Shown one piece after another: positions 1-6,732 of a stretch of 14,965 nt of DNA. The stretch spans positions 1 through 14,965 of the forward strand of contig JARFRT010000304.1 in the NCBI GenBank assembly GCA_029287105.1. The letters run 5' to 3'. The DNA comes from Akkermansiaceae bacterium. GTDB lineage: Bacteria > Verrucomicrobiota > Verrucomicrobiia > Verrucomicrobiales > Akkermansiaceae. Below the pieces are notes generated by a model, which worked only from the letters and a program-made list of their open reading frames with translations, was not told where the DNA came from and did not search any database. A program made the position numbers and the translations under genes. The stretch's first letter is position 1; every line of letters starts with the position of its first letter.

Positions 1-128
1 AGTTTGCCGAGCGGGACCTCGAGGTCGATGCCCCTGTGGTTGTGTTGACGGGCACCGCGAATACGGATGGCGTCGGACGGCGCATTGGTATCTTCCGGAC
101 GGGTTGTTCTGGTCTTCTTGGCTGGCAC
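1..128 (-). CDS. uvrA: UvrA excinuclease ABC subunit A, N-terminal fragment (runs off left edge)
   Basis: This is the start of UvrA, the ATPase that finds DNA lesions and loads UvrB in nucleotide excision repair in the cytoplasm. Only 42 codons plus 2 nt are present. After a short basic, polar lead-in (VPAKKTRTTRP) comes IRIRGARQHNHRGIDLEVPL. This matches the family's opening block, in which 'I-x-V/I-R/K-GAR-x-HN-L-K-x-I-D/N' sits just before the first Walker A motif; the Walker A itself lies beyond the window. The only usable start in frame is GTG at 128. A stop lies 11 codons upstream and there is no in-frame ATG in the visible part. A TATGAT hexamer at 163-168 (minus) could be a -10 box, but no good -35 accompanies it. 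The gene lies 147 nt downstream of the small kinase on the same strand. A UvrA paralogue cannot be excluded from 42 residues. Confidence 0.85.
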   Translation of the reverse strand, partial: MPAKKTRTTRPEDTNAPSDAIRIRGARQHNHRGIDLEVPLGK

Positions 129-275
129 GCGGGCACTATGCTGCCTGATTTAAAAAATGCCAATCATACCCTTGTCGGATCTCAAAAAACCGACGGGCGT
201 GGACAGTTTGACCCGATGTTTTGACTGGGGTGCGTGCGCGATACCGCGGCCATCAGGTTACCGCCAGTGACTCGG

Positions 276-1412
276 CTACTTGGCGGGAGTCGACGCTGCG
301 GGTGTGGGCAGGCCCCCTGAGGCAACGGGGGGCTGGTTGCTTTGGCGGTGAGAGCTGATCACGAGCGTGATCACGGCAAGTGCCAGGGTGATGCAGGCGG
401 CAAGGACAACGAGGGAGGCCTTGGCGCTCGAGACTGATTGATTGGACAGCGAGGGCAGCTGCGCGGTCGGTCTGCGGCTGTCTGAGACGGGAGTGAGGGG
501 CGTCGGTCTGGCCGGGCGGACTGCCGGTGTCAAGGCTTGGCGAGCGGGGGCGAGCTGGGGATGGGTTGCGGGAACGAGCAGGAGGGGTGATGCTGCGAGT
601 TCCTTGCCGGAGAGGATTTTATCGAGATCGACGGCCAGGGCGGCGGCGCTCTTGTAGCGGAATGCGGCTGAGGGGTGGATGGCACGCATGACGACCTCGT
701 CATAGCGGGGATCCACCGGTGCGAGCCGGGAAGGGGGGATATATGGGGTTTGCGGTAACTGTCCGGTGAGAAGCTCGTGGAAAAGAACACCGAGGGAGAA
801 GACATCGGCTCTCTGGTCGGCGTTGTAGGGTGGGTCAAGCACCTCGGGAGCGGTGTACCCAGGGGTGCCGAACACGGTTTCCCCCTTCATGGTTGATTCA
901 TGGACGTGATGGGCGAGGCCAAAATCGACCACGACGGGATCGAGATCCGCGTCGATGAGGATATTGGCGGGCTTGATATCGCGGTGAAGGATGCCGGAAT
1001 CATGGGCGTGATCAAGGGCCCTGCTGATTTTGGAAATGAGTGCGGCGGCCTCTTTTTGCTGAACGGGTCTGCCGTTGGCGGCCTCGTGGAGCGAGCGGCC
1101 CTCGACAAACTGCATAACGATATAGAGCATGCCGTTGACTTCCCCGTAGTCGTAAATGGAGGCGAGGTTCTGGTGGTTAAGCTTGGCCATGACCTGGGCC
1201 TCGCATTTGAAAATCTGACGGAACTGAAGCGATGCCGAACAGGCGTGGGTAAGCACCTTAATGGCCACGGGGCGGTCCAGGGACACCTGTCTGGCCTTGT
1301 AAACGGCACCCATGCCGCCCACGGCAAGCAGTTCGATGCTGTCGTAGGACGTGAGATGAGATTGAAGTTCTCCGGCGGAGACGGAGGCTTCGGCTTCTTG
1401 CGAGTGGGTCAT
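276..1412 (-). CDS. Membrane-anchored Ser/Thr protein kinase (PknB type), 378 aa
   Basis: The kinase domain spans about residues 23-268. It has a glycine-rich loop VGGMGAVY (31-38), the ATP-binding Lys52 in VAIK, a candidate helix-C Glu71, the catalytic loop HRDIKPAN (143-150, Asp145), DFG (163-165) and the GTPGYTAPE activation-loop end (182-190). All key catalytic residues are present, so it should be active. A proline-rich linker (about 278-325) leads to one hydrophobic segment (about 333-353) and a short 25-residue tail. The kinase is therefore cytoplasmic and tethered to the inner membrane, with almost no outside domain. It resembles the larger kinase upstream on the same strand through the kinase domain and linker, but lacks that protein's lectin region. 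Substrates are unknown. No Shine-Dalgarno sequence precedes the ATG. The AT-rich stretch at 1441-1497 lies just upstream and may contain its promoter. Confidence 0.93.
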   Translation of the reverse strand: MTHSQEAEASVSAGELQSHLTSYDSIELLAVGGMGAVYKARQVSLDRPVAIKVLTHACSASLQFRQIFKCEAQVMAKLNHQNLASIYDYGEVNGMLYIVMQFVEGRSLHEAANGRPVQQKEAAALISKISRALDHAHDSGILHRDIKPANILIDADLDPVVVDFGLAHHVHESTMKGETVFGTPGYTAPEVLDPPYNADQRADVFSLGVLFHELLTGQLPQTPYIPPSRLAPVDPRYDEVVMRAIHPSAAFRYKSAAALAVDLDKILSGKELAASPLLLVPATHPQLAPARQALTPAVRPARPTPLTPVSDSRRPTAQLPSLSNQSVSSAKASLVVLAACITLALAVITLVISSHRQSNQPPVASGGLPTPAASTPAK

Positions 1413-1747
1413 GGCGTATCAGGGTGAACAGCCGGACTGTAAATTTTTTTTAATAATACAGCAAGCTTAATTTTTATTTTTTAAAAATAAGCAAAATGCT
1501 TTGGGGGGGACGCGCGATGCTGTCCCATTTCTGCCCATCCCAACGATCATGCTCCGAGTCGAATGCAGGAGCTGGGGAGACAGGATGAACCTGACTGATG
1601 GGTATGATGGGGCAGTTTGCCAATGCTTAGCCCCCTCTTCCCGTCCCTCAAAGCCCAATGAATGGGCTATGGCAGGATTGATTGACGGGGGAATGTGCAC
1701 TTCCCTATCCACTGAGCGTTCAGGTAATCCCGACCCAACGGGGCCGG
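1413..1747. other. Intergenic region between two kinase genes, with an AT-rich inverted repeat
   Basis: No convincing gene lies in these 335 bases. On the minus strand the region separates the stop of the lectin kinase from the start of the small kinase. The part next to the small kinase (1441-1497) is strikingly AT-rich compared with the GC-rich surroundings. It contains an imperfect inverted repeat at 1465-1492, with GCTTA and TAAGC ends around A/T tracts and a one-base bulge. It could be an UP-element-like or curved promoter region. A separate 6-bp perfect hairpin lies at 1652-1668. I could not identify a well-spaced -35/-10 pair with confidence. Confidence 0.5.
1652..1668 (-). terminator. 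Possible weak terminator hairpin after the lectin kinase
   Basis: On the minus strand a perfect 6-bp stem (AGCCCA / TGGGCT, 5-nt loop) is followed by only three Ts and then TGAGGG. It lies about 80 nt beyond the stop of the lectin kinase. The short U-tract makes efficient intrinsic termination doubtful, so this may be only a stable hairpin. Confidence 0.25.
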
Positions 1748-4330
1748 TCAGTTGCTATTCAGGACATGCCGGATGAACGGGTAGTTGCCCTTGTTGGTGT
1801 TATTGATTTCCTCTTGGACCTCTCTTTGCAGGGATGTGAGCCCTTTGGTCTGGAGGTCTTTGGCGATGGAGGCAAGTTCCCTGTGGTATGCCATCCGGAG
1901 CTTGTCAATCTCGGCGAGGAATTTGGCCTCCTTTTCGTTCTGAATCCTGAGTCGGCCGTCGAGAATCTCGGCCAGCTTGCCGGGCATGGTGCCGCGCGGC
2001 ATATCCGCAGGAATCCGGTTATTCACGTAGCGGCTTTGCATCGCAAGAATAGTGGGCGCGTAGGCTTCCTGGAGGCTTTTAGGTTGGCTGCGTTTGAAGG
2101 TGCTGATTTCTTGCTCGTACCCCTTGATGTTGCCTGTGAATTGGGCTTCGTATTCCTCCTGGATTTTTTGGATGAGCTTGGTCGCGGTCTTGCGTATCGG
2201 TCCGAGGACGTCGGGGTTCCCCTTGTCTGCATTGTCACCGGCCTTTTGGTTTTGGCTGTCATTGCTCCACTCGATGAGGAAGCAGGGCAGGGAGGTGTCC
2301 AAGGGGTAGTCGTCCCATGCCTGGGACGGCATGATTGCGCATGCGCTGGGCGCGTCTTCGTCGGGTAACCCTTCGCCCCATTTGGCGAAGGCCCAGGGTT
2401 CTCCGGTGACCCATTCCCATGAGCTGTTTGTTTTGCGGGTTCCCCCGATCCAGCATGCCTTGTTATTCCGCAGCATGGATGCGGCGAAGGTGAGCATCCA
2501 TTCATTTTCATCGGGGTTGGAAGGCGTGGCCAAGGTTCCTCCGGCCAGGGTGGCGAGGTCCAGGGCGGTCTGCCATTCCGTGTTGTGTTCGATGAGGAGA
2601 TAGTATCGGTTATCGTAAGAGATGGTTCCTGCGGGGAATGATGGCTGGCTGTCGAGCAAGGAGGCGGCGCAACGCTTGAGCTGGTTCTCGAGGGTGGCAG
2701 GGGTGCTGCCATCCATATTCCATTCGATGAAAAAGCTGTGTTTGGTATCGGCGGGTTGGGGGTCAAGGACGCCGGTATCGCCCACGCAGACGTAGGATGC
2801 TTTGGATGTATTTCGTATTTCCTGCTTCCACGGGGTGCCGTCGATCCAGCACCAATCTCCGTTGCCGGCGCTGCCGGCACCGAGCCAGATGATCTGGTCG
2901 GTCTCGAGTTTGTCGATGAGCCATTGGAGGTCTTGGGTTTCAGGGAGGATGGCGAGGTGACCGCCATGGTTTTCGCAAAACTCGCGGGCTTGGTGCCATG
3001 TCATCGGGTCATTGATCAGGAAGCGCGCACGTCCGCCCCGGGTGATGGTGCCCTTGGGCATTTCGTTGCGCGAGCCGGTGAGGAGTCGTGATTTGAGTCG
3101 CGCAAGGGTTTCGCGGGGTGTTTCCTCCTTGGCTGGTGGGGGCGGGAGTGGTTGCTTCTCTTCTGGCGGCGTTACGATTAACGCTTGCGCGTTCGCCGCT
3201 TTTTTGGCGGCGGCCTGCTCCTTTTTTTGTCGGTTGAGCTCGGCGACGTGTTCTTGCTCAGCGGCTCGTTTGGCTCGGACTACCTTCAACCCCTTCCATG
3301 CAACGGAGATGCTGATGAGCAGGGCGACAATGATGATGAGGTTGCGAATGAGGGGGATGTTGGACCCCACCTTGATCTGGGATGCTGGAGGCGCGGTCGG
3401 CTTGGCGGTTGGTCGGGAGGTCGGTGGGGAGGTCGGTGCAGGGGTGACGAGGGATCGAGACGCCGACTGAGTAGGTCCGGTTTTGGGCGAGGCCCTGAGT
3501 AGTGTGGAATGGGAGGGCGAGCTGGAATTGACGACTTGGGTGATGGCCTTTGCCATGTCCTCGGCATGACGGTACCGCAAACCAGGCGAAGGGTTCATGG
3601 CTTTTTGGATGATCTGGTCGAACCTTGAATCACAGTGGACGAGGGTGGCGGCCGGGACGTAGTTGCCATCGGGGAGTTTGCTGGTCAGCAGTTGGTAGAG
3701 GATGGCACCCACGGAGTAGAGGTCGGTGCTTTCGTCCACGGCGGCGGGGTCGTGCACCACTTCCGGTGCGGTGTATCCCGGAGTGCCATAAGCGGTGTCC
3801 GACTCGTGGTCACCGACGGGGCGGGCGAGGCCGAAGTCGCCGATTTTTGGGGATGCGCTCGGATCGAGCAGGATGTTGGCAGGTTTGATGTCGCGATGCA
3901 GGATGCCGTGTTTGTGGGCATGGGCAAGGCCATGGCAGATTTCCACGGTGATTCGCGCGGCCTCCATCGGGTCGATGGTTTTTTTATAGGCCGAGTGGTA
4001 GAGGGATTTTCCCTGGACCATTTCCATGATGATGTAGAGCAGCCCATCGATTTGGCCAAAATCATAGATGCCGATGAGATTGGGGTGGTTGAGTTTGGCC
4101 ATGCTTTTTGCCTCGGCCCGGAAGGAGGCGCGGAAGTCGGCGTCTTCGCCGAAGTGGCGTGGCAGCACTTTGATGGCGACGGAGCGATCGAGCGATTTCT
4201 GACGCGCCATATAGACGGCCCCCATTCCTCCTTTGGCGATAAAGGAGAGTATTTCATACGCAGGCAGGAGGTCTGCAATTTCTTCCAGCTCCGGCGGGAT
4301 GAAATCGGTGGATGTAGGATCGCTGCTCAT
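1748..4330 (-). CDS. Transmembrane Ser/Thr kinase with two extracytoplasmic C-type-lectin-like domains, 860 aa
   Basis: An N-terminal PknB-type kinase domain (about residues 25-268) shows KGGMGAVY (33-40), Lys54 in VAIK, HRDIKPAN (145-152, Asp147), DFG (165-167) and GTPGYTAPE (182-190), so it should be active. A Pro/Thr/Ser-rich linker (about 280-320) and one membrane span (about 328-346) follow, then a charged Lys/Glu/Ala-rich helix (350-382). The outside part has two C-type-lectin-like units. The first is about 430-537 (WHQAREFCENHGGHLA, WCWIDGTPW, FFIEW). The second is about 567-688 (WEWVTGEPW, WDDYP, Cys664/Cys683, FLIEW). The tail (about 715-845) is Lys/Glu/Gln-rich and probably coiled coil. 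The likely role is a receptor kinase that senses a ligand outside and phosphorylates cytoplasmic targets; the ligand is unknown. No Shine-Dalgarno precedes the ATG. The gene follows the M23 gene after 87 nt but has its own candidate promoter. Confidence 0.93.
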   Translation of the reverse strand: MSSDPTSTDFIPPELEEIADLLPAYEILSFIAKGGMGAVYMARQKSLDRSVAIKVLPRHFGEDADFRASFRAEAKSMAKLNHPNLIGIYDFGQIDGLLYIIMEMVQGKSLYHSAYKKTIDPMEAARITVEICHGLAHAHKHGILHRDIKPANILLDPSASPKIGDFGLARPVGDHESDTAYGTPGYTAPEVVHDPAAVDESTDLYSVGAILYQLLTSKLPDGNYVPAATLVHCDSRFDQIIQKAMNPSPGLRYRHAEDMAKAITQVVNSSSPSHSTLLRASPKTGPTQSASRSLVTPAPTSPPTSRPTAKPTAPPASQIKVGSNIPLIRNLIIIVALLISISVAWKGLKVVRAKRAAEQEHVAELNRQKKEQAAAKKAANAQALIVTPPEEKQPLPPPPAKEETPRETLARLKSRLLTGSRNEMPKGTITRGGRARFLINDPMTWHQAREFCENHGGHLAILPETQDLQWLIDKLETDQIIWLGAGSAGNGDWCWIDGTPWKQEIRNTSKASYVCVGDTGVLDPQPADTKHSFFIEWNMDGSTPATLENQLKRCAASLLDSQPSFPAGTISYDNRYYLLIEHNTEWQTALDLATLAGGTLATPSNPDENEWMLTFAASMLRNNKACWIGGTRKTNSSWEWVTGEPWAFAKWGEGLPDEDAPSACAIMPSQAWDDYPLDTSLPCFLIEWSNDSQNQKAGDNADKGNPDVLGPIRKTATKLIQKIQEEYEAQFTGNIKGYEQEISTFKRSQPKSLQEAYAPTILAMQSRYVNNRIPADMPRGTMPGKLAEILDGRLRIQNEKEAKFLAEIDKLRMAYHRELASIAKDLQTKGLTSLQREVQEEINNTNKGNYPFIRHVLNSN

Positions 4331-4365
4331 GGTGTTCGTCTTGTCTGTTTGTTAGTTACACGGAA

Positions 4366-4393
4366 TATATATTTCTGCAATACGCAATAGTAA
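4366..4393 (-). promoter_or_regulatory. Candidate promoter of the lectin kinase gene
   Basis: On the minus strand TTACTA (4393-4388) and TATATA (4371-4366) are separated by 16 nt, close to the sigma70-type pattern. The -10 ends 35 nt before the ATG at 4330. The region is AT-rich, so a chance match is possible. Confidence 0.35.
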
Positions 4394-4417
4394 CTGATGA
4401 TCTATTGAATGAAATGT

Positions 4418-5260
4418 CTATTTTGTGACATCGGATGCATTTTTGATCGAGAGGCGGTCCTTTTGCTGTTTCAGCCTTTCGGACAAGACGATCGAGAGTG
4501 GGGACGGGTGGATGTGTTCTGAATGGCGATGTTGGTGGGATGCAATGGTTTGGCTGGCATTGATGGCTTCGCCCTGGCGGGAGGTGTATCCGCGTCCGAT
4601 GTGAACGCCGGTGCTGTCGCGCATTTCCAGATGGAGATGGGCTGGGTAGCTGCGGTTGGCGGTGCCAACCGTGCCAATGGGCTCCCCGAGGTGGACCAGA
4701 TCGCCGAATGGTGAGTTGTTTTGGTTGAGGTGGGCGTACATGGAAAGCAGGATTTGGCCTTGGAGGGTGCGGTGGGCGAGGATGAGGGTTTTTCCCCAGC
4801 CCTGGGAGGGCTCGCCGCGATAGACGACGATTCCGTTGGCGATGGCGAAGACGGGGTCACCGAGATCGGTGTTCATGCCGCCGATGCCGTTGATGTCGTC
4901 ACCCGTGTGGTGTCCTCCGCGCTGAGTGTTGTCGTTCCAGAAGGGTTGGGCATTGTAGGTGAGCGCGGAGGCTTCTGACCCCATGGCCGGAGCCATGCGG
5001 GTGGCGGTGGGGATGGCGGCCCGCTCAAAGGCAGTGAGTTGGATGAAGCGGGAGTCGAATGGTGCCGGGGCGTCTTTTGGTGACGGTAGAGGGAAGCCGA
5101 GTGGGGCGTCCGCCGTCTGCCACGAGGCCATGGATTTTACGGGCACGCTCCGGTCGTCCTTGCTACGCAGGTAGCCAAGGGTGACGATGCCCGTGACGGT
5201 GATGAAGACTGCCGCGACAAAGCAGTGGAGCAGGCGCTGTCGGGTAGGAGGGTTCGGCAT
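4418..5260 (-). CDS. M23-family (LytM/lysostaphin-like) peptidoglycan endopeptidase, 280 aa
   Basis: Residues 11-30 form one N-terminal hydrophobic segment (signal anchor or uncleaved signal), so the protein acts outside the cytoplasmic membrane. The C-terminal half is an M23 zinc metallopeptidase domain (about 112-225). It has the first metal-binding motif HTGDD (His118, Asp122), the YAHL His177, and the HLH motif (His208, His210) in AHLHLEMR. It also has the usual 'GDPVFAIANGIVVYRG' core. All expected zinc and catalytic residues are present, so it should cleave peptide bonds in peptidoglycan cross-links or stems. A polar, His-rich tail of about 50 residues follows the domain. The gene starts 2 nt after the stop of the OmpA-like gene, so the two are almost certainly co-transcribed and perhaps translationally coupled. 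The OmpA partner could hold the peptidase near the wall (inference). Confidence 0.9.
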   Translation of the reverse strand: MPNPPTRQRLLHCFVAAVFITVTGIVTLGYLRSKDDRSVPVKSMASWQTADAPLGFPLPSPKDAPAPFDSRFIQLTAFERAAIPTATRMAPAMGSEASALTYNAQPFWNDNTQRGGHHTGDDINGIGGMNTDLGDPVFAIANGIVVYRGEPSQGWGKTLILAHRTLQGQILLSMYAHLNQNNSPFGDLVHLGEPIGTVGTANRSYPAHLHLEMRDSTGVHIGRGYTSRQGEAINASQTIASHQHRHSEHIHPSPLSIVLSERLKQQKDRLSIKNASDVTK

Positions 5261-5262
5261 TG

Positions 5263-6597
5263 TTAGAAGTCGAGGAGGATTTCCGCGCGCCGGTTCACGC
5301 GCCGGTTGTCGGGGGCATCGGAGCCGTCATCAGAGGTGTTGGGGACACGCGGTCGGGATTTTCCGAAGCTCACGATATTCATCTGTGATGGAGCAACTCC
5401 GCTACTGGCTAGGAATCGCATGACTTGTCGGGCTCTTTTTTTAGAGAGATCGAGGTTATAGGTGTCAGAGCCCAGGGCGTCGGTGTGGCCTGAGATGGTG
5501 AGTTTTTTCTCGGTATCTGTTTTGAGGAGATGGGCAACAATACTGAGTTGGCGCTGTGTACGTAGTGTCAGGTCATTGGAATCAAGGTCAAAGTAGATGA
5601 CCAGGGACTCGCCACCCTTCGGGTTTTTGACCAAGGGCGTGTAGTGAATGTCGCCTCCCGATACCCGGTTGGCGTAGTCGACGAGCAACTGGTCGAGGTT
5701 GATCTCGGTGATTTTCCAGGGCGACCGCGCGTCTTTGCGTTTGGTATTGATGGCAAACATGGCGGCTTGGCCGTTGTCGGGAGCTTCGACACGGGCGATC
5801 CATCCGGCGGAGGTGTCGCGGAGGAACATTTTGCGGAGTGCCTTTTCTTTCATGAGGTGGTATTCCCCCTCCTCGAAGATGATGCAGAGTCCTGCAAGTC
5901 GGGCGTAGGAAACCTTGGTAGGGTCGATGTGCGTGCGGGCGGCGGCAGGATCGAGCTTGATGATGGATGTCAGGAAACTATGCACGGCGGCGGCGGCCTT
6001 CTTTTCCTCTCCGGGATTGGCCGGGTCGGTGGGGTCGGCAGGGTTTCGGGTGATGGAGCCTTTATTTGCCGGGAGGGTGATGCGGTTGACCTGCCACTTG
6101 CCGTCGGGCGTTTTGCTGAGGTCAAGGTAGATACGGTTACGGTCGACAAGGTTGAGTGACCATCGCCCGGCAAGTCCCTGGACGGACGAGAAGGGCGTGG
6201 TTTGATCGAGCTTCAGCCGTGATGTGGCAGCGAGTTCCCTGAGGTGCTTTGTTTGGGCGGGGGTCAGGGCTTGTTGGCCCAGCAGGGCAAGAAGTGGCTC
6301 GATGTCGCCGGTGTCGTTGGCGCGCATCGTAACCTGACTGATACGGCCGATGAGCTCCTCGGGGCTGCCGCTATGGCCGGTGCTTGTGTCGTCCACGTGC
6401 TTGCCCCCGGGTGTCAGCGTAATGCTGTCTGAGCCGTTATTTGCATGGGCTTGTTTCTGGCTGGTTGCAGAGGGCGGATCGCCGGCAGCGGGGGTGTCGG
6501 ACGAGCACTCGCGAACGAGCAAAAAGGCGGCGATGACGCTCAGGATGAGAACCGCAACAAAGAATAGTAGGGGTGTTTTGGAACGTGCTTGATCCAT
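5263..6597 (-). CDS. Membrane-anchored OmpA-family peptidoglycan-binding protein, 444 aa
   Basis: An N-terminal hydrophobic helix (about residues 8-28) anchors the protein. Cys31 follows it, but the LVREC context is not a lipobox. Residues 50-200 are polar and low-complexity in parts, including an Asn/Pro/Thr/Asp stretch at 185-195. A segment at about 198-310 has the look of a small alpha/beta (NTF2-like) fold; this is inferred from pattern only. The C-terminal OmpA-like domain (about 332-444) contains YFDLDSN, SGHTDALGSD (Asp373) and NLDLSKKRA (Arg388), the positions known to bind diaminopimelate in the wall, and ends in NRRVNRRAEI. I chose ATG at 6597. A TTG two codons upstream (6603) would give MTMDQ, but it overlaps the -10-like box. 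The M23 peptidase gene follows after 2 nt, so the pair is one unit. Confidence 0.9.
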   Translation of the reverse strand: MDQARSKTPLLFFVAVLILSVIAAFLLVRECSSDTPAAGDPPSATSQKQAHANNGSDSITLTPGGKHVDDTSTGHSGSPEELIGRISQVTMRANDTGDIEPLLALLGQQALTPAQTKHLRELAATSRLKLDQTTPFSSVQGLAGRWSLNLVDRNRIYLDLSKTPDGKWQVNRITLPANKGSITRNPADPTDPANPGEEKKAAAAVHSFLTSIIKLDPAAARTHIDPTKVSYARLAGLCIIFEEGEYHLMKEKALRKMFLRDTSAGWIARVEAPDNGQAAMFAINTKRKDARSPWKITEINLDQLLVDYANRVSGGDIHYTPLVKNPKGGESLVIYFDLDSNDLTLRTQRQLSIVAHLLKTDTEKKLTISGHTDALGSDTYNLDLSKKRARQVMRFLASSGVAPSQMNIVSFGKSRPRVPNTSDDGSDAPDNRRVNRRAEILLDF

Positions 6598-6604
6598 GGT
6601 CAAT

Positions 6605-6632
6605 ATATTAACGCCAAAACACGGAACTCCAA
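6605..6632 (-). promoter_or_regulatory. Candidate promoter of the OmpA-M23 unit, possibly giving a leaderless transcript
   Basis: On the minus strand TTGGAG (6632-6627) is followed after 16 nt by TAATAT (6610-6605). Only 7 nt then separate the -10 box from the ATG at 6597. A typical start point would fall at or next to the ATG, leaving no 5' untranslated region. No Shine-Dalgarno is present. Confidence 0.45.
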
Positions 6633-6635
6633 CTT

Positions 6636-6666
6636 AAAAAGGCGTCTGGGATGCGTCATGCGCCTT
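6636..6666 (-). terminator. Candidate intrinsic terminator of the lipoprotein gene
   Basis: On the minus strand AAGGCG (6666-6661) pairs perfectly with CGCCTT (6644-6639), and the U-tract TTTTT (6640-6636) overlaps the end of the stem. It lies 66 nt after the lipoprotein stop and directly in front of the -35 box of the OmpA gene, a sensible place for termination. The 16-nt loop is long, which lowers confidence. Confidence 0.45.
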
Positions 6667-6732
6667 GGGAGAGTATTATCAACGGGTATACTGGGACGGG
6701 TCGTCTCCGTGCGGGGCGTCCTTGCCGGTGGG

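Noticed and set aside
36..224. Plus-strand open frame of 62 codons
   Set aside because: It overlaps the clear uvrA start on the other strand, has no recognisable domain or ribosome site, and looks like an antisense shadow.
1467..1712. Minus-strand open frame of 81 codons between the kinases
   Set aside because: Its composition looks random, it ends inside an AT-rich inverted repeat, it contains the hairpin at 1652-1668, and no domain is recognisable.
4420..4440. Possible terminator at the end of the M23 gene (ATGTC...GACAT)
   Set aside because: The stem is only 5 bp with an 8-nt loop, overlaps the stop codon and has no U-tract.
6598..6603. TTG start two codons upstream for the OmpA-like gene
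   Set aside because: ATG 6597 is a stronger start codon, and the TTG would sit at the edge of the -10-like box, before or at the expected transcript start.
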